A model generated the notes under the pieces. That model was given only the letters and a program-made list of their open reading frames with translations, ran no database searches and was not told where the DNA came from. Of a stretch of DNA of 64,000 bases, positions 9,022 to 16,923 are shown in pieces (position 1 is the first letter of the stretch; each line of letters begins with the position of its first letter). The translations under genes were made by a program, and so were the position numbers. The stretch spans positions 546,683 to 610,682 of the forward strand of contig CAVVZJ010000010.1 in NCBI GenBank assembly GCA_963752755.1. The letters run 5' to 3'. The stretch comes from CAVVZJ01 sp963752755 (GTDB taxonomy: Bacteria > Planctomycetota > Planctomycetia > Isosphaerales > Isosphaeraceae).

Positions 9022-9894
9022 ATGGGACGTGCAAAAGCGATGGTGATCTTCGGCGTGCTGGGGTGGTTTCTCACGACCGCTGGACCCGCCACGGCCGATC
9101 CTCCTCGGGCCAGTGAACGCTACCTCCGCTTCCGCGCGGGCCAGACGATGGCCTACGGGATCCTTGAAGGAAACCGCGTGAGGCAGCTCTCGGGTGATCT
9201 CTTCGGCGAGTTCGCGAAGACCGATCAAACCTATGCCCTGGAAGAGGTCACACTGCTCCCGCCGACCCAGCCGACGCAGATTCTTGCCCTCGCCGGCAAC
9301 TACAGGAGCCATCTCGATGGCGAGGCAGTCCCCTCGAAGTTCCAGATCCCCCAGCCGTTCTTCAAGAGTCCCTCCTGCCTCATCGCCGATGGGGAAAAGA
9401 TCATCATCCCCCGGGACTCCCCTGGTCCGGTGCACTTCGAGGCCGAGTTGGTGATCGTGATCGGAAAGCGAGCCCGCAAGGTCTCCAGGGAGCGGGCGCT
9501 GGACTATGTCTTTGGCGTAACCTGCGGCAACGACGTCAGCGAGCGGTTCTGGCAGAACGACGAGCAGGGCAAGGACGTCCAATGGTGGCGTGCCAAGGGG
9601 GCCGACACCTTCGGCCCGGTCGGACCGTACATCGCCACCGGCCTCGACTACGACAACCTGAAACTGACCCTACGCCTCAACGGCGAGGTGAAGCAGGAGG
9701 AGCAGACAAGCCGGTTGATCCACGATGTCGCCTCCGCCGTTAGTTTCATCAGCCGTTATGTCACACTCCATCCCGGCGACCTGATCTTCACCGGAACGCC
9801 CGGAGAGACCGCGGCCATCAAGCCGGGGGACGTGGTTGAGGTCGAGCTGGAGGGTGTGGGCGTGCTGCGCAATCCCGTGGTGGCCGAGGAGTAG
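9022..9894 (+). CDS. Fumarylacetoacetate hydrolase (FAH) family protein with signal peptide
   Basis: 290 residues. The start ATG 9022 follows GGAGGAC. The first about 27 residues form a signal peptide (MVIFGVLGWFLTTAGPATA), which is unusual because FAH-fold enzymes are normally cytoplasmic. The catalytic domain is complete. LALAGNYRSHLDG, FFKSPSCLIADGEKIIIP and HFEAELVIVIGKRARKVS carry the metal-binding E-x-E type acidic residues. GVTCGNDVSERFWQ, KGADTFGPVGPYI and HPGDLIFTGTPGETAAIKPG are family signatures. Such enzymes cleave or isomerise acylpyruvates and dioates using Mg2+ or Mn2+. The substrate and the reason for export are unknown. The gene stands alone, with no operon partner. Confidence 0.88.
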   Translation: MGRAKAMVIFGVLGWFLTTAGPATADPPRASERYLRFRAGQTMAYGILEGNRVRQLSGDLFGEFAKTDQTYALEEVTLLPPTQPTQILALAGNYRSHLDGEAVPSKFQIPQPFFKSPSCLIADGEKIIIPRDSPGPVHFEAELVIVIGKRARKVSRERALDYVFGVTCGNDVSERFWQNDEQGKDVQWWRAKGADTFGPVGPYIATGLDYDNLKLTLRLNGEVKQEEQTSRLIHDVASAVSFISRYVTLHPGDLIFTGTPGETAAIKPGDVVEVELEGVGVLRNPVVAEE

Positions 9895-9952
9895 CCACGC
9901 CGCCCAGTCGTCCACCCGGGGCTCTGCTGTCTCGCCGAGGCTCAACCAATCC

Positions 9953-10234
9953 TCAACGAGACGGCGAGCCCCACGGCGCAGCTCCGACAGGGGTTGGCCC
10001 TCGTGCGAGGATCGGCTCGACGACCGGGCCTTCCGCATCCGTCAGGCGGAATTCGCGGCCCTGGAAGCGAAAGGTCAACTTCGCGTGGTCGATGCCGAGA
10101 CATTGCCAGAACGTCGCGTGCAAGTCGTGAACGTAAACGGAACCCTTGATGATGTTGTCACCGAAGTCGTCCGTTTCTCCGAGCGTGAACTCCGGCCGAA
10201 TGCTGCCACTGGGATCAGGAGTAAGTAACGTCAT
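9953..10234 (-). pseudogene. 3' remnant of a DUF1501 gene
   Basis: About 90 residues read MTLLTPDPSGSIRPEFTLGETDDF, then VHDLHATFWQCLGIDH, KLTFRFQGREFRLTDAEG and VVEPILA. This is the end of DUF1501 proteins (usual form VHDFHAT(I/M)LHLLGIDHEKLTYR..GRDFRLTD). The other about 350 residues are missing. A neighbouring frame upstream (about 10235-10360, RESFLAMLLPGEFNMCWRKC) may belong to the same decayed gene but I cannot identify it. No DUF1549/DUF1553 partner is next to it. The fragment fills most of the 531-base gap between the FAH and Gfo/Idh/MocA genes. Confidence 0.7.
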
Positions 10235-10426
10235 CCCAGACGTGTGCCTTCCTTCACGACCTGGAACCGGTCCGGATCGTTCTGGCACTTCCTCCAGCAC
10301 ATGTTAAACTCGCCGGGCAGGAGCATGGCCAGGAACGACTCCCGGTGGGCGACTCCGATGAGAGGCGCCTTCGAGACGTCCCGATCGACTTCGACCGACT
10401 GGCACCCGGCATTCAGGAGATTCCCC

Positions 10427-11722
10427 ATGTCCAGCACCACCCGTCGCGGATTCGTCCAGCACTCGGCGGCCCTCGGCCTGGGTCTGACGTTCACGCTGGG
10501 CGGCAAGGCGTTCTCGGCCAACGACAAGATCCGCGTCGCCTGCATCGGCGTCCGCGGGCGGGGCAACTCGGTCATGCACAGCTTCGCGGCTGAGCCGGAC
10601 TGCGAGATCAGCCACATCTGCGACGTCAACCAGGCCGTCCGCGAACAGCGGGGCGGGGAGATGAAAGCGAGGACCGGCCGCCTACCCAAACTGGTCAACG
10701 ACTATCGGACCCTCCTCGACGACGCTTCGGTGGACGCGTTCATGGTTGCCACGCCGGACCACTGGCACGCCATGCTCACAATCGACGGCTGCCTCCACGG
10801 CAAGGACGTTTACGTCGAGAAACCCGCCAGCCACAACATCCGCGAGGGTCAGACGGCGCTGGCCGCTGCCCGCAAGAAGGACCGGATGGTGCAGGTCGGC
10901 ACGCAGATCCGCAGCGCCCCGTTCCTTCGCGAAGCTGCCGATTATGTCAAGAGCGGTGCGATGGGACGGGTGATCTATGGCAAGGCCTGGGAAACCGATC
11001 GCAACGGCGAGGTCCACCTGGCACCCGATGGAACCCCACCACGCGGCTTTGACTACGAGATCTGGCAAGGACCTTGTCCCGAGCGTCCCTACAACCCCAC
11101 AATCGTCGGCGGCGCCTGGCGATGGCTCTTCGACTACGGCACCGGCGACCTCGGCAACGACGGCGTCCATCGTATCGATTACGGCCGGTATGTCATGGGT
11201 CTGGAGGGGATGCCCACGGCGATCGGCTGCACCGGCGGCAAGCTTTTCTTCACGGACGACGATCAGGAGTGGCCCGATACCCTGCTCGTCCAGTACGAAT
11301 ACCCGGGCCAGATCTTCCAGTACGAGATGCGTCTGTGGTCACGGCCGAAGCTGTTCGGCGCCACCGAGGGAGCGGTCATCCACGGTGAGAATGGCTGGAT
11401 CCTGCTGACGAACACCACATGGAAGGCCTTTGACGCCGCCGACAAGCTGGTCAAGGAGGGAGGGACCAGCGGAGCCGAGGCCCAGCAAGCCCATGTCCGC
11501 AATTTCCTCGACGCCGTCCGAAGCCGGAAGCGCGAGTCCTTGAATCAAGAGATCGCATCCGGACACATCAGCACAGCCATGTGCCATGCCGGCCATATCG
11601 CCTGGCGCACCGGACGTCGGTTGCGGTTCGACTCGCGGACGGAGACGTTTGATGACTCGGCGGCCAACCAGTACCTCGGCCGCGAACATCGCAAGGGTTT
11701 CGAGTTACCGGAGATCTCGTGA
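10427..11722 (+). CDS. Gfo/Idh/MocA family oxidoreductase (Tat-exported)
   Basis: 431 residues. I chose ATG 10427 over an in-frame start 183 bases upstream because AGGAGA (10415-10420) precedes it and because it places the twin-arginine signal STTRRGFVQHSAALGLGL at the N-terminus. The Rossmann domain begins IRVACIGVRGRGNSVMHSF and continues through FMVATPDHWHAMLTIDGCLHGK and the EKP motif (VYVEKPASHN) that contains the usual catalytic lysine. The C-terminal substrate domain has GNDGVHRIDYGRYVMGL. Family members oxidise or reduce sugars and inositols with NAD(P). Exported members such as this are common in planctomycetes, and their cofactor supply in the periplasm is unresolved. The frame is intact. 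Confidence 0.92.
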   Translation: MSSTTRRGFVQHSAALGLGLTFTLGGKAFSANDKIRVACIGVRGRGNSVMHSFAAEPDCEISHICDVNQAVREQRGGEMKARTGRLPKLVNDYRTLLDDASVDAFMVATPDHWHAMLTIDGCLHGKDVYVEKPASHNIREGQTALAAARKKDRMVQVGTQIRSAPFLREAADYVKSGAMGRVIYGKAWETDRNGEVHLAPDGTPPRGFDYEIWQGPCPERPYNPTIVGGAWRWLFDYGTGDLGNDGVHRIDYGRYVMGLEGMPTAIGCTGGKLFFTDDDQEWPDTLLVQYEYPGQIFQYEMRLWSRPKLFGATEGAVIHGENGWILLTNTTWKAFDAADKLVKEGGTSGAEAQQAHVRNFLDAVRSRKRESLNQEIASGHISTAMCHAGHIAWRTGRRLRFDSRTETFDDSAANQYLGREHRKGFELPEIS

Positions 11723-12015
11723 GGGTCGCCCCTTTCCGGAAACGCCGGTCACCCCGGATTCACTGCCGGCGTCACGGTCGGTCCGACGCTCGTGGTCGAG
11801 GCAGATCAGATGCTGGGGCGGGGTGTGGTTGCTCGTACGAGGTTGGCAGGGAGGGCACAATGGGCCAATCCGAACACTGGCCCATGTGACACCCACACCA
11901 GCCGGATCAAACCCTGGGGCGGCAAAATGTTTCGTTGCGACGAGGACCCAACCGGCCGGCCCATCGCCCCCGGGATCGAGTCCAGCGGAGGCAAGTCAGA
12001 CCCGAGGTCACTCTG

Positions 12016-14634
12016 ATGCACTTGAGCACGCTTCTACGATCAACCGCGATGGCACTCATCCTCGTCGGTCCGCTCGTCGCGAGAGCACAGCCGCCGCGGC
12101 TGGAATTCACTCGCATGGTGGCTCACTGGGACGGCTACGCCGACCCCGACTACCTGGCTTTCATCGACGACGCGCGGCCCGAGGTCGTGCAGGTTGGCTT
12201 CTACGGCGCCCATTTCTGGAGTCTCGCCCACACCCCCTTTGGCGGCGGTTATCCCGCTCACTTCCCCGTCCGCGGCCTGGACGAGTGCGGCAACTGGTTC
12301 GAGGAATTGAACGGGCAACTCCACCGCCGGAGGGCCAAGGTGGTCGGCCACTTCAACGTCGAGTTCCTCGTCGGCGATCCCGACGGTCCCGAGGGGCCTC
12401 GCGGCTTCTTCCAGTTCTACCGCGACCTCTGGAATGAGCAGGTGCTGGGACCGCGGCCGACGGACGACCCGCTCGAATTGCTCCAGAAGGGGCCGGATGG
12501 CCTGCCAATCATCCACCACAGCTACCAGATCGGCGGGATGAGCGAATACTGGGGCTGCCTGAATAACCCGAAGTGGCGGGATGTGCTCAAGGCTTGGGTG
12601 AGAGTCGCCCTCCGACGAGGGGTCGATGGCTTCATCGGCAACTACCTCTATCGCCATAACTGTCTCTGTGACCACTGCGTCCAGGGTTTCCGATGCTACC
12701 TTGCCGACCGGTTTACCGCGGACGAGCTACGGGAGCGTTTCGAGATCGTCGATCTGGAGCATCACGAGTTTCGCGAGATCGTCGGCTGGCACGACCCTGC
12801 TAAGTCGTCGCCCTTGCTGCGGGAGATGCTGCGATTCTCACAGATCTCGGTCAAGCGGGCCTTCGACGAGGTCTTCCGGCAGTTCGGCCGGTCACTGAAG
12901 TCGGACCTGATCGTCGCCCAGTGGGACCACCTCGGCGACTTTGCTCAGATCGCTGGCGACGAACGTTGCCTTCTACCGGCCAGGCTCTGGGGCCGCGGCG
13001 AGGACTATCTCTGGTACAGCACGGGTTCCGCCGCCTGCTTCACCGATCTCGCTGCGGGCATTCTCGGCGAGGGAACCTTGCAGGCTCGCTATATTCGCGG
13101 CGCCTTCGACGACAAGCCGTTCACCCTCGGCAAGTACGAATCCACCCGCATCCGGGTTGCGATCGCCGAGTTGGCGGCCAACGGCGGCGCCCCGATGGGC
13201 TTCTACGCCCGATTCCGCGACCCTGAGGCCCGCACTGAGCTGGTCCGCTACTACCGCTTCCTCCGCGAGAACGATGCCCTCTACCACGCCAACCGACCCC
13301 ACGCCGAGGCTGTGCTGCTCTACCCGCGACGGCGATTGCACGAGGGAGACGTCTCGGCCGTCGAGCGATTCAAGCAGGTTGGCCGTTGCCTTCTCGAACG
13401 CCACGTCCTCTTCGACGTCCTCCCCGACCATCTGGCTACCCCCGACCACCGGCCGGCCGATCACCGGATTGTCACGGTCGCCGATGGACTGCCTGGCGAC
13501 CTTGACGACGCGGACCTCAGCCGCTTCGAGGCCCCGACCACGGTCCGTGTCTCGGCCAGCCGGCCCCTCGATGGCGGCGAGCTGACGGTCCACTTTGTCA
13601 ACTACGACCGCGACGAGCCGGACGAGCCGCGGAGTCCCGGCACCGGGATCGCCGACGACCGGCCCCGGCCCGTCTCCGGGATCGAGGCCGATCTGCGCCT
13701 GCCCGAGGGGTCGAGCGTGACGGAGATCCTGGCACTCTCGCCCGAGTGGCCCGAGCCGCGTTCGCTGCCCTTCGTGACCGCGGGGGGACGGGTCCGGTTC
13801 GGGATGCCAGAGTTCCTGGTCTATGGAGTGGCCCGCGTCCGGCTGGACAATCCGCCCGCTCAGGCGGCCGAACCGGACAAGCCGGTCAAAGAACTGATCC
13901 TGCCCGGGGAATCCTTCCTGGTTGCCGGTCGCCCGGCGTTTATCCTGTGGCCGTCCAAGGAGCGACGACGGACGCCTCAACCCTGGGTCCTGTACTCCCC
14001 GACGTTGCCACCCTATCCCGACCGGCACGAGAAGTGGATGCACCAGCAATTCCTCGATGCCGGAGTCGCCGTGGCCGGGATTGACGTGGGTGAGTCGTAT
14101 GGTAGCCCCCGTGGTCGAGAGCTTTTTACCGCTCTGTATCGAGAGCTGACCGAGAAACGTGGCTTCGCGCCCCGACCGTGCCTGCTCGGGCGCAGCCGTG
14201 GCGGTCTTTGGAACACGAGCTGGGCCGAGGATCACCCCGATTGGGTCGCTGGTCTGTCGGGGATCTACCCGGTGTTCGATCTCCGGAGCTATCCCGGGCT
14301 GGCAAAGGCAGCCCCGGCCTACGAGCTGACCGCCGCCCAATTCGAGGACCGGCTCCCCGAGGTCAACCCGATCGAGCGTGTGGACGTGCTCGCGAAGCAT
14401 CACATACCGGCGTTCCTGATCCACGGCGACGCGGATGAGGTCGTCCCACTCAACGCGAACTCCGCCGCGTTCGTCTCCCGGTACCGAGCGGCGGGTGCGG
14501 GCGACCTGGTCAGGCTCGTCGTGGTTGAGGGCCAGGGGCACAACCTCTGGGAGGGGTTCTTCCACTGCCAGGAGCTGATCGATTTCACCATCGAGCGGGC
14601 CCAAGCGGGCGCCCGGCCGCCAACCGGGCGGTGA
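12016..14634 (+). CDS. Glycosidase-like TIM-barrel domain fused to an alpha/beta hydrolase, exported
   Basis: 872 residues, intact. ATG 12016 gives a signal peptide (STLLRSTAMALILVGPLVARA). Residues about 30-480 look like a glycoside-hydrolase-type barrel (GFYGAHFWSLAHTPFGGGYP, WGCLNNPKWRDVLKAWVRVA, GVDGFIGNYLYRHNCLCDHC, NGGAPMGFYARFRDPEA), resembling beta-galactosidase/GH42-like or uncharacterised planctomycete glycosidases; I cannot fix a family. A beta-rich linker of about 150 residues follows. Residues about 650-865 are an alpha/beta hydrolase with nucleophile elbow GRSRGG, acid in HGDADEVVPL and histidine in EGQGHNLW. The fusion suggests one protein that both cuts a glycan and removes an ester group, but that is inference. 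Confidence 0.72.
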   Translation: MHLSTLLRSTAMALILVGPLVARAQPPRLEFTRMVAHWDGYADPDYLAFIDDARPEVVQVGFYGAHFWSLAHTPFGGGYPAHFPVRGLDECGNWFEELNGQLHRRRAKVVGHFNVEFLVGDPDGPEGPRGFFQFYRDLWNEQVLGPRPTDDPLELLQKGPDGLPIIHHSYQIGGMSEYWGCLNNPKWRDVLKAWVRVALRRGVDGFIGNYLYRHNCLCDHCVQGFRCYLADRFTADELRERFEIVDLEHHEFREIVGWHDPAKSSPLLREMLRFSQISVKRAFDEVFRQFGRSLKSDLIVAQWDHLGDFAQIAGDERCLLPARLWGRGEDYLWYSTGSAACFTDLAAGILGEGTLQARYIRGAFDDKPFTLGKYESTRIRVAIAELAANGGAPMGFYARFRDPEARTELVRYYRFLRENDALYHANRPHAEAVLLYPRRRLHEGDVSAVERFKQVGRCLLERHVLFDVLPDHLATPDHRPADHRIVTVADGLPGDLDDADLSRFEAPTTVRVSASRPLDGGELTVHFVNYDRDEPDEPRSPGTGIADDRPRPVSGIEADLRLPEGSSVTEILALSPEWPEPRSLPFVTAGGRVRFGMPEFLVYGVARVRLDNPPAQAAEPDKPVKELILPGESFLVAGRPAFILWPSKERRRTPQPWVLYSPTLPPYPDRHEKWMHQQFLDAGVAVAGIDVGESYGSPRGRELFTALYRELTEKRGFAPRPCLLGRSRGGLWNTSWAEDHPDWVAGLSGIYPVFDLRSYPGLAKAAPAYELTAAQFEDRLPEVNPIERVDVLAKHHIPAFLIHGDADEVVPLNANSAAFVSRYRAAGAGDLVRLVVVEGQGHNLWEGFFHCQELIDFTIERAQAGARPPTGR

Positions 14635-14682
14635 GTTGGAGGTCTCTGATCGGTGGCCGTACCCACCTGGTCAGTCAAGGCG

Positions 14683-14823
14683 CTGGGCTTTTATTCCGCA
14701 CGTTTGCCGAATCCTGGACCTTCTCTCGGTATCAGTGACCCGCGGCGGGCCCCGAGATCATCGCCGTCTATGAGTCGATGTTGTCCCCGCAGGCATTCAT
14801 GGTTGTGTGTTGCAAAAGCCCAG
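14683..14823. repeat. 10-bp inverted repeats 121 bases apart
   Basis: CTGGGCTTTT at 14683-14692 is the exact reverse complement of AAAAGCCCAG at 14814-14823. They bound a gene-free stretch just before the IS66-type transposase remnant, so they may be left over from the same element, or may be chance. Confidence 0.3.
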
Positions 14824-14844
14824 GGCATTCCCGATACCGGGGAC

Positions 14845-14980
14845 ATGAACAAGCCGCCGCCGATCTCGGAACCGCAGTGGCAATCCGTACCGCGTGACCC
14901 AAGAGGCCGTCCAGGCTCGGTTGGAGTCGTTGGAGCGGCGAATCGCCGAGTTGGAGCAGCGGCTCAACACGAACGTCGAG
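14845..14980 (+). pseudogene. 5' remnant of an IS66-type transposase (TnpC N-terminus)
   Basis: ATG 14845 begins MNKPPPISEPQWQSVPRD. After a one-base shift near 14897 it continues QEAVQARLESLERRIAEL and EQRLNT, a coiled-coil leader of the type found at the N-terminus of IS66-family TnpC transposases (normally followed by N-x-x-N-SS(K/R)PPS). Homology stops exactly where the tRNA-Phe 3' end begins (14981), so only about 45 residues survive. No terminal inverted repeat, TnpA or TnpB is visible. Confidence 0.55.
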
Positions 14981-15053
14981 TGGGCAGGGGGAGAATCGAA
15001 CTCCCGACACTGCGATTTTCAGTCGCATGCTCTACCAACTGAGCTACCTGCCC
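14981..15053 (-). tRNA. tRNA-Phe (GAA)
   Basis: 73 bases on the minus strand. The acceptor stem GGGCAGG pairs with CCTGCCC. The D arm is GCTC/GAGC with AGTTGGTA. The anticodon stem is TGCGA/TCGCA around loop CTGAAAA, so the anticodon is GAA. The T arm is GGGAG TTCGATT CTCCC and the discriminator base is A. No CCA is encoded. Confidence 0.96.
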
Positions 15054-15304
15054 ATCCGCATGAAGGGATGTAACGATAACGTGTCGTCCCGCTGATGTCA
15101 ACGGTCCGGTGCTCAGGGAACGGGTTCGCTCCAGCGAATGCAGAGAGCTGTGGTCGGGAGTTCTCCAGGAGGGTTGGCGTGTCTTAGGTTTCTTGGGATG
15201 CCGGCCCTCCCCGAAAGCTCGGGGCAGGCGACTTTCTCGAAACGGGGGCTCGACCCATTTCCACCAACGTCCTCTGCCGATCGCAGCTCTCGCGACTCCT
15301 CCAA

Positions 15305-16306
15305 TTGATCCTGGCCCTGCGGTCGGGCCGCTTCCCGAACGCCAACCAACTAGCTGAGTTGTGCGAGGTCAGCCGTCGCACGATCTACCGCGATCTCGAC
15401 GCCTTGCTCCGCGCCGGGGTGCCGGTCCGGTATCGGTCGGACCGGCAGGGCTACGAGCTGGGCTCGGGCTTCTTCCTCGACCCACCCCGACTGGAGGAGG
15501 ACGAGATTGCGGCACTGATCCTCCGCGCCAGCCAGGGCGGCCTCCGGGACTGGCCTTCGCTGCCCCGCAAGGCGGAATCGGCCGCCTTGAAATGCGCGCA
15601 GGGTCTCTCGGAGGAAGCACGTCGGCGGGTCCTGTCGCTCGCGGAGATCGTCGGCGACGAGACACCCGCTCCCGAGGTTGCCCCCGCTCGGCTCGCGATG
15701 CACCGCGTGATCCTCGAGGCCCTCGGCGAGCGCCGACAGCTCCGGCTCTCCTATCGACAGCCGGGGGAGGAGGCCGAGGTGGCCACCAGGTTCAGCACCT
15801 ACCGGCTGGGCTTCCAGGCTGACGCCTGGTGCCTGATCGGCCGTTCGAGCTACCACCGCCAGATCCACGTCTTGCCGCTGCCCTGGATTCGCCATGCGGA
15901 GCCGACGGACGACACTTACCAGATCCCGCCCCGATTCCGACCCGGTCGGTCCCCCAGCCTCCTCGACACCAGGCCCCCGGCCGACCGTCCCCAGATCGTC
16001 TGGCTGCGCCTTCGAGGGATCGCGATGCAGGAACTGGAGGCCTCAGCCCGGCCGCCCGGCGAAGTCATCGAGTGCCGGTTGGTCGGAGATGGGGAGATCG
16101 CGTTGATTCTGAACGTCACAAACGAGGACAGCCTGAAGCGTTGGGTCTTCGGATTCGGGGAGGACATCGAGGTCCTGAGCCCCGCCGATCTGCGTCGGTC
16201 AATCCGCGAGACCGCCCTCCGGCTGGTGAGGAGCCACTCCGAGACCACTTCCGTCGAGACAACAGGCGAGCCCCGGAGGGGCCTGGTGGTGAGCGCTCTT
16301 GGCTAA
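15305..16306 (+). CDS. YafY/PafC-like HTH-WYL transcriptional regulator
   Basis: 333 residues from TTG 15305. Recognisable homology (SQLSRLLQL) continues in frame about 10 codons upstream without a standard start codon, so the true start may be lost to a base error near 15280. The N-terminal DeoR-type winged helix reads FPNANQLAELCEVSRRTIYR with DLDALLRAGVPVRY. The C-terminal WYL domain covers about 130-200 (RRQLRLSYRQPGEEAEVATR, LGFQADAWCLIGRSSYHRQI), with WCL replacing WYL, followed by the WCX segment near 245-315. WYL proteins bind a ligand or nucleic acid and often control stress or defence genes. The target here is unknown; no neighbour suggests one. Confidence 0.88.
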   Translation: MILALRSGRFPNANQLAELCEVSRRTIYRDLDALLRAGVPVRYRSDRQGYELGSGFFLDPPRLEEDEIAALILRASQGGLRDWPSLPRKAESAALKCAQGLSEEARRRVLSLAEIVGDETPAPEVAPARLAMHRVILEALGERRQLRLSYRQPGEEAEVATRFSTYRLGFQADAWCLIGRSSYHRQIHVLPLPWIRHAEPTDDTYQIPPRFRPGRSPSLLDTRPPADRPQIVWLRLRGIAMQELEASARPPGEVIECRLVGDGEIALILNVTNEDSLKRWVFGFGEDIEVLSPADLRRSIRETALRLVRSHSETTSVETTGEPRRGLVVSALG

Positions 16307-16449
16307 TCCTCGACTCCCCGACGGCTCTCAGCGATTCCGGCCCATTTGTGAGTCCGAAGCAACGGAGAATCAACCGCGGTAGGTGGTTGACTCGGCGGGG
16401 AGGAACCTTAGAATAGCTCCACCTGATGGCGGTGTTCAGCCCGTCGGTC

Positions 16450-16523
16450 GGGCGCATAGCTCAGTTGGCTAGAGCGCACCCCTGATAAGGGTGAGGTCCG
16501 AAGTTCGAATCTTCGTGCGCCCA
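16450..16523 (+). tRNA. tRNA-Ile (GAT)
   Basis: 74 bases. The acceptor GGGCGCA pairs with TGCGCCC. The D arm GCTC/GAGC surrounds AGTTGGCTA. The anticodon stem CACCC/GGGTG encloses CTGATAA, giving anticodon GAT. The T arm is GAAGT TCGAA/CTTC type and the discriminator is A. It is outside any rRNA operon. Confidence 0.96.
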
Positions 16524-16923
16524 CTGCTCCGATCAATCTGCTCCTTTCAGGCCCAGTTCTGGTCTTCCCTCCCCATCGAGGACGCCTGGTGGTCTGGTCG
16601 GTCATGCGACCGCGATCCGTGCCGTCCGGAGCCATTCCTTCACGCCAGAAGAGGCTGTCGGAACTCTCGTCGCCCCTCAAACAACCAGGCAATCAACGCT
16701 GTCTGGTGCCGTTGAAAACGGGAGCCGAACAAAGTGGGATGCGGAAATGAGCGAACTATCGCTCCCGGCTGAGCGAACCTCCTGGTAGGGTCAGCGTGTC
16801 CGGCAATCGCGGCCTCCAGGCCGTTGACGCCCCCGGCGCCAGCTCCCTAGAATCCTGCGGGACCGATCGGTCCGCGGATTCTCTTTCCCGAGACTCTCCG
16901 ACCCCACGAGGAACCACTTCACC
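16524..16923. other. Intergenic region, nothing recognised
   Basis: 400 bases between tRNA-Ile and hflX. No reading frame with coding character, repeat or tRNA was found. The hflX promoter should lie near its right end. Confidence 0.5.

Noticed and set aside
14653..15042. Frame across tRNA-Phe giving GRIELPTLRFSVACSTN
   Set aside because: This peptide is the well-known antisense translation of a tRNA and is not a protein. The frame 16408-16692 (minus) across tRNA-Ile is rejected for the same reason.
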